64,000 bases of DNA, taken from assembly GCA_016647705.1 (NCBI GenBank), contig JAENRU010000483.1, positions 930,001 through 994,000 of the forward strand. The letters run 5' to 3'. The stretch comes from Eucommia ulmoides (Eukaryota > Streptophyta > Magnoliopsida > Garryales > Eucommiaceae). The translations under genes were made by a program, and so were the position numbers. Positions 1 through 10,609 of the stretch are shown here, in pieces (position 1 is the first letter of the stretch; each line of letters starts with the position of its first letter). The notes under the pieces are model-generated. The model was not told where the DNA came from, searched no databases, and was given only the letters and a program-made list of their open reading frames with translations.

Positions 1-33
1 CTATGCAGTGATTTATAGAAGGACGATGAAGAA

Positions 34-324
34 TTGGAGAAGCTCTACGATCTATGGTGTGACGGAAACCCTAGACTGATGGCAGTGGGCACAATACTTG
101 TAACTGACGCCATTGAATGGGTTAACAGTGGCTTTAGTTGTTGCGGTGCGGGAGATGCTGGCTCTGCCGGTGGCTCATACAGCGACGAGAGGCTTCCGTT
201 GGGTATAGAGAGAGCAAGGCCAAGAGCGAGAGCGTGAGACAAAGAGAGAATGCCCGAGATGAAAGGAGAAATCGCTGCCGCCCTCACATATGTTTTTTAG
301 AGAGAGAGACTCTCTCTCATGAAT
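34..324. other. Conserved block with open frames on both strands, unit A copy (unknown)
   Basis: The same block recurs in unit B (about 46103-46622) and unit C (about 57980-58515), always about 1 kb beyond the 3' end of an LFS-like gene. The plus frame (34-237) ends with the same ARA-stop in all three copies and contains CCGAGD and SYSDERLPL. The minus frame (45-287) begins with a hydrophobic stretch and then a Pro-rich segment. I recognise neither product. Substitutions between A and C, counted by eye in the plus frame, are not concentrated at third codon positions, so strong coding constraint is not evident. It may be a decayed gene end or a 5' UTR/first exon. The block is followed by an AG-rich stretch near 301-320. 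Confidence 0.35.
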
Positions 325-833
325 TTTGAAATTACTTTGTTAGTAAACGGTATGTGGATTATGGAGTGATCAGGGATAAAGAGAGAGTTACCGTTAACGT
401 AAAATAAGAGAAAGATGAGTATATTTGTCTTTTTATGAATTTTTTTTTGTCTACCAAGGACTAAATACTTAATTGGTTATCCTGTATGGTCTAAACTATA
501 AGTGAACAGTTGAATTTTTTTTCTTTATAAATGGTCTCTTTAATAAGGCCTAAAAAATAAAAATCTCAAAATCAAATCAAATAGCTAATAAATTCATTAT
601 AAATAAATAAATATTCAAATATATTCATCTCATTATTGAATCGATTCAATACAAAGTCTACAAACATATAAAGGGATCCAACTGCATAAATGACTCATTG
701 GTGTCCTATCATTATTAATTGCCTAATTAATCCAATATTATAAATGGGGGGATAAACCTTTTTTTTTTAATTATTTACCCCGCTCTTATTTCAAATTTGT
801 TTTATTTTTCAACAGATACATAGAACAACAATA
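325..833. other. AT-rich 3' flank of LFS-like gene A, no gene seen
   Basis: This spacer contains a single copy of a roughly 250-bp AT-rich segment (about 325-560) that is tandemly duplicated in units B and C, followed by the conserved 3' flank of the LFS-like gene. I see no coding region. Confidence 0.6.
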
Positions 834-1301
834 CTATATCATAAAGAGCGTTTGTTTTTTAATAACGGCACTCTCCATCCTCTCCCCCATGATTTGTAGT
901 GACGTTTCATAATTTTTCACGAAATCATCGTACGTCGTCCCCTCCACGGGATCAGTCTCGACGCACCACTCGATTATGCACCCGTCGCCATCTCTAGGAA
1001 CAATCTTGAACGTTGCGGCATAGTTTGTCATCCCCATGTTGTTCTCCAAAGCCTCGTAACTAATAGTGGTATTGACAGGGTTGATGGAGGTTAGCCTCTC
1101 AGTTGACCAATCGCCAGTAGAGGTGGCTACGTAGCGAATGCAGCCGACCTCGCCGTTGGTGCCGTAGATCCCATAGGAAGTGGTGAGGCCTGGGTACCAA
1201 TTGACGATGTTGAAGAAGTCTTGGAATAGTGGGAAGATTTGATTTGCCCTAGCTTGTGCTAGTGTTGTTGAAACCTCAAACTCCCACCTAGTAGTTGCCA
1301 T
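834..1301 (-). CDS. Lachrymatory-factor-synthase-like protein, copy A (SRPBCC/Bet v 1-like fold)
   Basis: A complete single-exon gene for 155 residues. It opens with ATTRWEFEV, where the Trp is typical of plant LFS-like and MLP/PYR-related SRPBCC proteins. Then come a helix-rich segment (AQARANQIFPLFQDF, residues 15-29), the loop NWYPGL (34-39), the strand CIRYV (54-58), the strand/turn TERL (67-70), and a long C-terminal helix (about 125-147). SRPBCC proteins form a helix-grip cavity for small hydrophobic ligands. In onion LFS, an Arg in a CVRYV-type motif and a Glu in a KEKL-type motif are essential; here R56 and E68 sit at the matching places. Outside Allium the substrate of such proteins is not established, so I infer only family membership. 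The start codon has a good plant context (CAATGGC) and a TATA box 67 bp upstream. There are no frameshifts or stops. Likely cytosolic: no signal peptide is visible. Confidence 0.85.
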   Translation of the reverse strand: MATTRWEFEVSTTLAQARANQIFPLFQDFFNIVNWYPGLTTSYGIYGTNGEVGCIRYVATSTGDWSTERLTSINPVNTTISYEALENNMGMTNYAATFKIVPRDGDGCIIEWCVETDPVEGTTYDDFVKNYETSLQIMGERMESAVIKKQTLFMI

Positions 1302-1367
1302 TGGATTAATTGAAGATTTAAGAGTTTAGAGAAATGACTTTAAAAAACCATCCAATAAGAGATGTCA

Positions 1368-1375
1368 TATTTATA
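1368..1375 (-). promoter_or_regulatory. TATA box of LFS-like gene A
   Basis: TATAAATA on the minus strand lies 67 bp upstream of the gene A start codon. The same octamer lies at the equivalent position in copies B and C. Confidence 0.6.
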
Positions 1376-1816
1376 GGTAAAATTGGTGGTCAAATATGTG
1401 CACCTCATATCCTTTATTCATAGAAAATTGCAGTTCGAGCCCCTACTGTTAGAAATATCAGCTACAAAAGTCTTTGCTTTAATTGTTATCCCTATTCCCT
1501 ACATTGAATGTTTCATGTTGCAGTGAACATTCAAAATACATAATGTGCGAATGAATCAAAATAAATTAATAAAAGTATGTTTGAGTAAAGTTTTTCACTT
1601 TAAAAAAAAACTTCACAAATTCTTTTTCTAGAATTTTTTGTTTGAGTGTTACTAAAAGACATTTGTAAAATTAATTTTAAAAGAAAAAAAAGAGAATTTT
1701 CAAATTCCTTTGAAACGTGTCTTATTTTCAAGAGATTTCACTTCTGTATAATTAAAATAATATTATTAAAATAGGTGTTAAATAGTATAATTAAAATTTT
1801 ACAATAGATACGAAAT
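1376..1816. other. Upstream region of LFS-like gene A
   Basis: AT-rich non-coding DNA, collinear with about 48050-48400 (unit B) and 59880-60231 (unit C). It holds the presumed promoter-distal sequence of the gene. I see no ORF of note. Confidence 0.5.
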
Positions 1817-2186
1817 TAGAAATATCAACGGTTTGAGTTTGGCTCGGTCTCATACCAAATCAAAATCGAAACCAAAACCGTTTAACATATATAAAACCAA
1901 AACCAAAACTAAAATCGCCAATTTTTTTTTAAACGGTTTTAAGACTGAACCATTTCATTTTAACCAAAATTACGAAACCGTTTAATATTTTTAAATTTCA
2001 TAAAAAAAAAAATCAAAATCAAAACTAAAATCACAGACCATTGTTTTTTATATATGAATAAAAATATAATTAAAATATAAAATATAAATTCCAAAAACAA
2101 AAATCAAATTACAAAACTATTAATTGTAAATATTCTCCAAAGCATACCATCTTTAAAATAACTAAAAACCAACTGCAAATCCGCTC

Positions 2187-2245
<59 letters not shown>

Positions 2246-2393
2246 GTATCGGTTACACGGTTTGGTCACGTGGTTCAGTTACGCGGTTATTATCTCAAAA
2301 CTAAAACCAAAACTATTGAGTCGGTTTCAACCCAAACCATTCGGTTTGGTTTCTTTCGGTTACTCGTTAGTTCGGTTTTTTTTGGCATCCTTA
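1817..2393. mobile_element. hAT-type non-autonomous element, unit A copy
   Basis: Degenerate copy of an element that is clearer at 48401-48997, 60232-60822 and 40925-41647. It ends in a CATCCTTA-type inverted terminus. The left half is rich in AAACCAAAACC and the right half in CGGTTTCGGTT, so the whole could fold into a long imperfect hairpin. Flanking octamers TACGAAAT (1809-1816) and TACTCAAT (2394-2401) are a decayed 8-bp target duplication, as expected for hAT. Units A, B and C share the insertion site, so it predates the tandem duplication. Confidence 0.6.
2191..2244. repeat. (AT)18(GT)9 compound microsatellite
   Basis: Uninterrupted AT repeats followed by GT repeats inside the hAT-type element. 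The orthologous position in units B and C has AT only (29 and 26 repeats). Confidence 0.9.
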
Positions 2394-3257
2394 TACTCAA
2401 TAGATATCCAAGATCCAAAAAGTGTATAATTAAAATGATATTACTAAAACTTATATTATGAAAATTATATAAAAAAATTATATTACTAAAATTATATTAT
2501 TAAATTATTTATAAATAATGAAATTCAAGAATTCAAAATTTTGAAATTCCTCATTTATAAATTTAAAAAATTTATCAAATCTTTCTCACCCAAACACATG
2601 TAAATTAAATTACACACTTAAAATTTGAAACAAAATATAAGCATGGAATGTTTTCTAACACGTGACGGATTTTTAAGTGAAAATAATTTTTAAAGGCTTT
2701 AACGTTGAAGTCAATTGAGCTAAATTCATAGATAATTAGTTGGCAGTTACGTGATTAATTGAGAGAGAGAGAGGGGGGGAATGGGTTGTAGCCAATAGCC
2801 ATGCGGTGTTGAAATCATTAAGTCGTAATAATGTACCGGGCAGTTAACGCAAGCGGGTTTGATCCTAATTTCAACTGAAAAATCAACCCCTTGGATTGGA
2901 TGGATTTACCAACAAAACTGTGGATGCATTTAACAACATGCGTCTTTGTTGTGTTTTGACATTTCAATGTCGTGATCTTCATTAAGACTTGAATTTGACC
3001 ATGGACTATAGACCCAAACACAACAAAAACTCGTGGCATTTGAGCCAAAGAAGAATTGTGTCTGGTTGCCTAAATTATGGTATTTTATATAGATTGTGTT
3101 CATAAGAAAGATTTTGGGGGATGAGAGGAGAAAATGTAATAATTCTATACAATAAATCTCTACACTTCCTATTATATAAGTATAACAATGGACTAAATTA
3201 GCATATATATATTTAAGAAGACAACAAATGCATGTTATATATATATATATTAAGGAA
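2394..3257. repeat. Distal part of unit A, including the conserved 'block 1'
   Basis: AT-rich DNA followed by a GA tract (2760-2779) and a roughly 400-bp block (about 2860-3257). The block is repeated at 21095-21400 (unit D) and 61270-61560 (unit C), with a diverged version at 29383-29705 and 61675-62009. Short open frames on the minus strand shift between copies, so I do not call a protein. It ends at the insertion site of the next LTR element. Confidence 0.55.
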
Positions 3258-3262
3258 AACAT
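3258..3262. repeat. Target site duplication AACAT (left)
   Basis: AACAT here and again at 4821-4825 flank the LTR element 3263-4820. Confidence 0.8.
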
Positions 3263-4820
3263 TATAGAGAATAAAAGAATGGCTTGATATATTTTATTGA
3301 TTCAAACTTCACTATTTATACAAGGGATGAAGATCAATAAAAGGTAATACAAATTGAATAAGGAAACAACATTAATATTAAAATAAATAAGGAAATAACA
3401 TTATTTCAAATATACAAAAGGAAACATTCCTTTTATATATTTAGAATACTCTAACATGCCCCCGCAAGATGGAACTCCGGAAGGAGGTCCAATCTTGTAC
3501 TTGAGTAGAAGAAAATGAGTCCAAGTTAGTGGACTGGTGTTGTCAGCGTCTGGTTGCCGAGAGGCTCGTTGGAGAGCTTTCTTGAAATATCTGGGGGTTC
3601 ACTGTAGCGAACAGTGGTGCGCCGTAGCGTGTAACAGGTGTTGTCTCTCCAAACAAGTGTTTCACCGCAGGCATGAGCCCCTGACTTGTAGAGGCCCCTT
3701 AACTGCTGCATCTTGTGGGTTGGAGGCGTGCTGTAATTGTCGGGATTTATCTGCGATGTAACAAAAATCGTCATAGTTGGAATCTGTAGGGAGAAGGATT
3801 TGTGATTTGTAAAGAAAAAAATTAGTACGTGACTGTCTTGCCAAGTTCACGTACCGATCGAACTGTCTTCCCAATTCGTCAAAATTGGCGTACTGTAGCG
3901 TAGGCCTTAGCGCGCTGCAGCAGGATTTATCTGCGATGTAGCAAAAATCGTCATAGTTGGAATCCGTAAGGAGAAGGATTTGTGATTTGTAAAGAAAAAA
4001 TTTAGTACGCGACTGCCTTGCTAAGTTCATGTACCGACCGAACTGCCTTCCCAGCTCGTCAAAATTGGCGCACTGTAGCATGGGCCTTAGCGCGCTGCAG
4101 CGGGATTTCGCCAATTGGAGGCACGCTGGAGCGTGGGTTGTAAATAAAGAGCGAGAAGAAGAATGGGAGATGGGGAATGGTTTTTTCTGGTTTTATTTTT
4201 TTTTTTTTATTTTTTTTTTTTTTAAGAAACTTGGGCAGAAAGATGAATTTGGGAAACTAGTGGGGTAGTTTCTGCAATTTCAGGCTAAAATGTGTGGGTT
4301 GTTTCTCAATTTGCAGACAATGGAAGAGAGAGTTTCTTTAGAATTTCTTTAGAATGGGGAAAAGTCAGACGGCTCACGGTTGTGGGGAACAATTGCTTGT
4401 AGCAGAGAAGGGAGAGAGAGAAGCTGCTGCTGTAGGGGATGTTTAGGGTTTTCGTAAAGAATAAGGTGGAAAAATAAAAATCGAAAATTGAAAATTAGGT
4501 AAAAGAACTTGTTTCATGACAGCCACTGTCGAAGTTCATAACCGGAGGCCATGAAGGCCGGCGGCGGCTGTAAACTTTCTCTCTCTTTAAGTGGCTAGGG
4601 TTTTTGAATTGAATGCTCCGATACCATAAAGAGGATAAGAGAATGGCTTGATATATTTTAGTGATTCAAACTTCATTATTTATACAAGGGATGAAGATCA
4701 ATAAAAGATAATACAAAATGAATAAGGAAACAACATTAATATTAAAATAAATAAGGAAATAACATTATTTTAAATATACAAAAGGAAACATTTCTTTTGT
4801 ATATTTGGAATACTCTAACA
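3263..4820 (-). mobile_element. Non-autonomous LTR retrotransposon (LARD/TRIM-like, 1.56 kb)
   Basis: Complete by structure and oriented on the minus strand. Two 194-bp LTRs (3263-3456 and 4627-4820) differ at roughly 11 positions by eye. A primer-binding site complementary to initiator Met tRNA (TGGTATCGGAGC on the minus strand, 4615-4626) directly abuts the 5' LTR, a G-rich polypurine tract lies next to the 3' LTR (about 3457-3470), and there is an exact AACAT target duplication. The internal 1.17 kb encodes none of protease, integrase, RT or RNase H. It carries a 180-bp tandem repeat and a CT/GA-rich leader. The LTR ends TG...TA rather than TG...CA. It would have to be moved by an autonomous copia-like partner. 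Confidence 0.85.
3662..4114 (-). other. 150-residue open frame with 60-residue tandem repeats inside the LTR element
   Basis: Minus-strand open frame spanning two copies of a 180-bp repeat (3743-3922 and 3923-4102), i.e. a 60-residue repeat with core motifs NFDELGRQF, YKSQILL and NYDDFCYIADK. Both copies are in the same frame because 180 is a multiple of three. I recognise no domain. It may be a captured host exon that was duplicated, or a chance open frame in a young tandem repeat. Confidence 0.4.
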
Positions 4821-4825
4821 AACAT

Positions 4826-5390
4826 CAAATACACATATGCAGTGATCTCTTGGTTGAAAATTGGGAAATAATAATAAAAATCTATCTATGCAGTGGTGAT
4901 TTTGGTTTGGATTTTAGTTAGAATTTCTAACTCCTTTAATGTTTGTATTTAATCTCTTTCTCTTTCTCTCTCTATTATGTGATTCTTGCTAAAATTATTG
5001 TTAATTTTTAATTGTTAGTTTTCATGAAATATGTAGGATTATTACGTAAAAATTATGTGAAAAATATGTTTATATGTTTATTTGTGGATTGATTAAATGC
5101 ACGTAGTAAAGGGGTTAGAATTTTAATGAGCTTTGACTCACCGCTCCACAGTTTTTATTGCAAGGCCGGCGAAAATAGATATGCACTGGAATTTTTTTTT
5201 GAATTTTTATTTAGTATATAATAATTGTTTTTGTTAATTACTATTGTAAAATTGTTTGGATAAATTGATAATTATAATGATTGCCGTAGTTTGTAAAATT
5301 TATCAGATATTTTAAAATGAAATATTGGTCATTCGATTTGTGTTAATTCCCCTTAGGGAGAAATCGAGTAGCGACCCTGGGAAACCGGGT
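4826..5390. other. Gene-less AT-rich spacer
   Basis: A/T-rich sequence with short CT runs; no ORF, repeat boundary or RNA gene recognised. Confidence 0.5.
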
Positions 5391-5395
5391 TATTA

Positions 5396-5700
5396 TATCA
5401 TTGATTCAGACATTTGATTGAGGAGTGTAGAGGTCTTCTTCAACTCTATAACGACACCCTTCAATTTGCTTCTCGGGAAACTAACCATTGTGCTAATATT
5501 TTGGCTAAGAGAGGTGCTAAAGAAAATTGCAACATAAACATTATTGACACGCCTACTATGGATATTGAAGATATTCTCTTTCAAGAGATGGACAAAAAGA
5601 CATTTGATTTATGCTCAGAGCCTGGATTTTTCTAGTTTGTTTTTTGTTTTGTGTTGTTTCTGTTTGTCATATCTTTCATTTTTTACCAAAAAAAAAAATG
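5396..5700 (+). pseudogene. 5'-truncated LINE fragment (RNase H-like C-terminus)
   Basis: The open frame to 5635 reads IEECRGLLQLYND and SRETNHCANILAKRGA. This matches the end of the plant RVT_3/RNase H-like domain found at the 3' end of non-LTR retrotransposons (pattern ...REANxCAxxLAxxG). It is followed by a T-rich 3' UTR and an A11 tract after TTTTACC (near 5687-5698), the usual plant LINE tail. Only the last part of the domain remains, so it is a dead-on-arrival insertion. Confidence 0.6.
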
Positions 5701-5994
5701 ATGTTTGACATCTCATCGAAGAATCATACTGCTCTCAATCATAGTCTTATTTTGAAATTATTTTTGGGAGAAATTACATTTTTGTCCCTAAATTATTAGA
5801 TTTAGTTGGATAATGAAATGATGAAAATATCACCATTAGAAGGTCATATGCTAAACACTACTCATTTTTCATCTAAAATCATCAACATTTTTTATTTTAC
5901 GAGATTAAAACAATTGTAATACTTGATACACTAAATGAGCAATTAGGTAAACCTCAAGATCCATATAGACACCCCATACTTTAGGACAAAAATA

Positions 5995-5999
5995 TAATA

Positions 6000-6044
<45 letters not shown>

Positions 6045-6054
6045 TTATTTTTTA
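5995..6054. repeat. (ATT)n microsatellite
   Basis: About 17 uninterrupted ATT/TTA triplets followed by T-rich sequence. Confidence 0.9.
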
Positions 6055-6199
6055 TTTTTTTATTTTTTTGAAATAAACTTATGTATAATTATATAATAAG
6101 AAAGGACATGTATAAGTTGATTGGATATTTTTTGACCGTTCGATGTACTAAAAGACAAAAAAAGATCCAGGTTAACTCTTAAATTATGGTTGTCATCTA

Positions 6200-7815
6200 C
6201 ACACTCATAGGTGGAGTTGAGCAACCGTCTGTTCTGCCATGGATGGCGACACATAGCCCTCCAACTGACTAATGAGCTCAACTTGGAGGCGGAACCAAGC
6301 AACTCTCTGTCCTGCTATGGATGAAGCCAAATGTTCCTCCAACCTCAATAGAAACAACTATTATGCTATGATCAATCAGAAGAATCACCTACAACTGCAT
6401 CTGGTGTGAACTACTAAGGTAGAACCGAATCCTCTCAACAGGTCAGTAGTCTATGCCCAAGGATCGACCAAAGTCGTCCATCACAGGTAGGGCACTGATT
6501 GGGTCCGAGGGCCTACAATGAGTACCAACCACCTAGTAAAGCCGACCACAGGTTAGGCGTCAAAAAAGGTGGAAAGGCCCCTGTGTGCACTTGAATTGGG
6601 AGAACTAGGAAATGCTCAAGGATGGACCTACTACAGATAACCTACCGATGACTTGCAACCGAGATCCGACCTAAACATCGCACCCTGGGAACCATGACAA
6701 CTGAGCCCCATGAAAATCTCCCGACCTTAACCCATGACCCAGCCAAGTCTACACTAGCTCAAGTCAAGGGCTAGGGGATAGGAGGGCCATGGGCTCCAAA
6801 GCACACTATAAACATACCTCAAAATATGAATTTTTTTTTCTTCAAAAATTACAACTCAAGAAAAAGTATCGCGCAGATCATTATACCGCTCATCGCACTT
6901 ACGCATCGAAGGAAAGCGACTGCATGTGCTCATAAGCACCACTCACTGTTCACCACTCTCTGTACTAATTGGTGGTCGCACTATCGTCGCAAGAGAGGAA
7001 GGCAAGGTGAGTTAGAGAAAAATTTGAGATTGAAATTTAGGGCAGGATTGAGACTTTTGTGGAGAGATAAGAGAGGCGGTAGAAATCACAATTTCCATAA
7101 AGAGATAAGGAAATTGCGATATTGACATGACAGTTGCGATTTCTATAGAGAGGAAATCACAATTGGTGTGAAAATCGCGACTTTCACACACACACATATA
7201 TATATATATATATACAGAGAGAGAGAGAGAGAGACTTCATGGCTATGGAAGAAGAAAACGGTCATTGCGGAAGAATGAGAACCCTACATTAGAAGGTAAG
7301 AAAAGGAATTAGAAAAGAAATGTTGAATAAGATATTATAATGACCAAAAAAAAAATTAATATATATATATATATATATATATATGTTTATGTTAAATAAA
7401 ATATTATTTATTTAGAGATTTTATGTCGATTCTATTTTATTATATAGATATTTTCATTTTGTTTACATGCATGGAAATCAAGAAAAATAAAATCAAAGTA
7501 AATTATTTACAAAGGAAAAGAACGAGGACCACCGTTAGCTTATGAACTCAATATAAGTGAATAAATAAATATTCATATATATTCAACTCATTATTGAATA
7601 GATTCAATAAAAGTCTACAAACATATGAAGGGATCCAACTGCATAAATGAATCATTGATATCCTATCAATATTAATTGCCTAATTAATCCAATATTATAA
7701 AAGGGTTGTAGCCAATAGCCATGTAGGTTTAGTCCTAATTTGAAATCATTAAGTCGTATTAATGTACCGAGCAATTAAATCACGTGGGTTTCATCCTAAT
7801 TTCAATTGAAAAATT
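6200..7815. repeat. Unit D: degenerate copy of the LFS-like unit with the gene deleted
   Basis: 6225-7480 matches 55290-56600 of unit C (motifs GAGCTCAACTTGGAGGCG, AATCGCGACTT, a CA/TA/GA compound repeat, GAAATGTTGAATAAG). At about 7485 the sequence jumps to the equivalent of 59040-59250. At about 7705 it jumps again to the equivalent of 61165, so the TTAACGTTAA array, the dual-strand ORF block and the LFS-like gene are all missing. The unit is then interrupted by a copia element at 7816 and resumes at 21095. Confidence 0.7.
7185..7234. repeat. Compound (CA)n(TA)n(GA)n microsatellite, unit D
   Basis: The same compound repeat lies at 44303-44369 (unit B) and 56225-56290 (unit C), confirming homology of the three units. 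Confidence 0.85.
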
Positions 7816-8394
7816 TGTTATAATTTTTTACTATTTTAATTGATTAATTAAAATGAGACCCATTAATTAAATTAATTAGGTTATTATTATGTTGCGTTCC
7901 TCGTCGTTTGAGGATCAACGTAATATATTTATATGCAAAAAATAATTAAGTTTTGAATGAGATTTTAATTCTTAAACAAATCAATTAGAGATTGATTGAA
8001 GATATAAATGAATGTATTATCCCACATTGCTTGGAAGGGGATGAGTTATCCCACATTGCTTGAAAAGAGAAAACTTGGGTTGTAAGGATAGTTATCCCAC
8101 ATTGGTTGTGGAGAAGAAACTCAAGCTTGTATCAATTTATAAATTGAGAATAAAGACAAACCACTAACAATTAAACCTTCAAACTCGAATTGGGTCAGGC
8201 TGAGTTTGGGTTGGGACAAATCTATCTATATTTGGATTTGGTCTGGACCGGATCCGAGTTGGGTCAGATCGGGTCGGGTCTTGACCTGTCAGATTAGTTT
8301 AAAATTTAATTAGTGGCAGTTAAGCAATTAATTAATTACTTAATCGTTAATTTTGAATTAGCACCAACGAACAGACATGAAGGTTTATTAGGTA

Positions 8395-8530
8395 ACTGTT
8401 CGCGTTAACGTTAATGCGAACAGGTGCCTTTCCAAAGTTGATGACTGTTCGCGTTAACGTTAACGCGAACAGGTACCTTTCCAAAGTTGATGACGGTTCG
8501 CATTAACGTTAATGTGAACAGATATCTTTC
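8395..8530. repeat. Triple hairpin repeat in the copia LTR
   Basis: Three copies, about 57 bp apart, of a palindrome built around GCGTTAACGTTAACGC. The middle copy (8445-8472) is a perfect 28-bp palindrome. The equivalent repeats in the 3' LTR (20212-20340) are more mutated. They lie just upstream of the TATA box, in presumed U3, so they could be enhancer elements. Confidence 0.75.
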
Positions 8531-9157
8531 CAAAATTGCATCTATTTAATAGTGGATTTTGGTCTTCTATAAATAAGAGACTTGTCATTCATTTTATTTC
8601 GTCTCAAACACAACATTATCACTTCATATCACCACAATAGCACAGATTATTTAGAGTTTTGTGAGAATTCATGTACAAGTCTAGTTCGCCGAAATTTTTG
8701 GTTTCAAGTGCTTATACCAAAAACTTGAAGATTATTGTACCCTGGGAGGCAAACGTTCATTCAACCGTTAGTACCAGTATGGGGGCGTGAATCTGCTTTA
8801 AGGACATAGAGTCAAACTCTAGCCTCGATCTACTTTAATTCAAATTTGTCGTTTGAACATCCGGGTAAGTTTTTATAGAATTTTTAAAACAGTGTTTTTG
8901 TTATGTTAACGTTAACACATTCTGCTACTGTTCTTCTTTGTTTCTGTTACATTAACGTTAACATATTTTGTTACTATTACTTTTTACTTTCTGTTACGTT
9001 AACGTTAACGTCACGTTTTTAGTTTAGCATACATTTAATTTTTTTCACAGAATTTTCATAATTTATTTTTAATGTCCATACATGATTAATTAATATTATC
9101 ATTAATATTGTTTAATAATTATTGATTTTATTTCATGTTTATTTATTTATTTATCTT

Positions 9158-9400
9158 GAATGGATTGCTACTTTTGGATCAAGACCTGGCATCTCATCGT
9201 ACATCCACGCAAACACATCTCTATATTCCAAGAGGAGCGCGGGAAGGCTAATATCAGGGTGGCCTTGGTGCTTCTGTTCGACATGTACTTTTTCCCCAAC
9301 AGCACAGGTAGTCGCGTCAATGCGATGTACCTAAGGGCGATCATAGATATTGAGAGGTGCCCGCGCTATGCATGGGGACCGGCTCTGCTCGCTTATCCAT
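9158..9400 (+). pseudogene. Plant-mobile-domain (MAIN/PMD-like) gene fragment inside the 5' LTR
   Basis: An open frame (9160-9450) reads FFPNSTGSRVNAMYLRAI and then PRYAWGPALLAYPY. This resembles the plant mobile domain (aminotransferase-like PMD) pattern LFPDxSGNxVxxxYLxxLxD...RYSWGSAxLAxLY. The 3' LTR lacks the segment and reads straight from ATCTTGAA to TTTCGGCATTT. It is therefore an insertion in, or a retention by, one LTR only. Plant mobile domains occur in host MAIN-type proteins and in some transposons. The piece is too short to function. Confidence 0.55.
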
Positions 9401-9673
9401 ATTTTGGCATTTACACCAACAATCTTAAAACAGATTCAATTTTATTCTAAAATTTTAAGATAAATAAGTAAGTGTTCATGTTTTTAATTTATCGTGTAAA
9501 CATTTACGTATAGAATTTTTTTTGTGAACGTTAATGTTCTAAATTGATTTTTGATTCTTACGTAAACGTTAACTTTCAGTTTCTGATTAGTGAAACATTT
9601 GATTCCTCAATTTGTGCTTTGGTTGTAAAATTTTCTAAGTATACATTTGTTAAAATTGTAGACATACAACTTT

Positions 9674-10600
9674 GTGATGGCAAGTGAAAATACTACGCCA
9701 ATTGAGACGTTTAAAGTGACGTTTCCTGTGACTCAAACCATTATCACTACGGTGCCTACTCCATTGCCTAAGGTTGAAAAGCCTGACAAGTTTGATGGGA
9801 GCAACTTTAAGAGGTGGCAACAAAAGATGATGTTCTACCTTATGACTTTGAGATTGGTTCGTTTTCTCAAAGAAGATGCTCCAGTTATGACTGAGAACGC
9901 CGATGATCATACAAAGGTTATGGTAGAAGCATGGAAAGATTCTGACTATTTGTGTCGGAACTACATCTTCAATGCTCTCAGGAACTCTCTGTATAAAGTA
10001 TATGGAGAGATTTCAACCGCTAAAGAACTATGGGAATCCTTGGATAAAAAATATAAAACAGAGGACGCTGGCTCAAAATTTGTAGTTGGAAAGTTCCTTG
10101 ATTATGTAATGGTGGATTCCAAATCTGTTGTCAATCAAGTCGAAGATCTTCAAGTCATTATACATGACATTATCACTGAGGAAATGTCATTGAGTAAATC
10201 ATTTCAAGTAACTTCTATGATTGAGAAGTTACCACCGACCTAGAGGGATTTCAAAAATAATCTCAAGCATAAACGCAAAGAGATGAACGTTGAAGATCTG
10301 ATTATGAGGCTTAGAATTGAAGAAGAACATCGGTTTGCTGAGAATCCTGATAGTCGTTATTCCATGAATTCAAAAACAAATGTTGTGGAGGTTCACAAGA
10401 CCAATAAGAAACAAAAGTTTCATAACTTTGGAGCGAGTCAAAGCTTTGGTCCCACAAGAAAGATAATGAAGAAATTCAAGGGGAACTGATTCTCGTGTGG
10501 AAAGGCTGGACACCGTGCAAGTGAATGCCAAGTTAAACGTAATGTAAATAGGCATACACATCAAGTTAACGTAACTGAAGTTGAGCATCTTACTACGGAT
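9674..10600 (+). pseudogene. copia gag, broken
   Basis: Gag core of the UBN2 type: KFDGSNFKRWQQKM near residues 35-48, then KELWESLDKKY. A stop at 10241-10243 (TAG, in a place where copia Gags carry Trp) interrupts it. The frame continues from 10244 with EDLIMRLRIEEEHR. A TGA at 10487-10489 replaces the first Cys of the CX2CX4HX4C zinc knuckle (the rest, CGKAGHRASEC, is present). Confidence 0.8.
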
Positions 10601-10609
10601 GATTCCGAA

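Larger units (their letters stand above)
7816..9421 (+). repeat. 5' LTR of the old copia element
   Basis: 1606 bp. It has TATAAATA at 8568-8575, conserved in the 3' LTR at 20387-20394. There are three hairpin-forming repeats of about 57 bp between 8395 and 8530, further TTAACGTTAA motifs at 8900-9005, and an extra segment of about 243 bp (9158-9400) that is absent from the 3' LTR. Confidence 0.85.

Noticed and set aside
2225-2461. Plus-strand open frames starting in the GT microsatellite
   Set aside because: They run through a simple repeat and a degenerate hAT element; no homologue frame in units B and C.
6826-7125. 99-residue basic open frame in unit D
   Set aside because: The homologous region of unit C (about 55890-56170) does not keep the frame.
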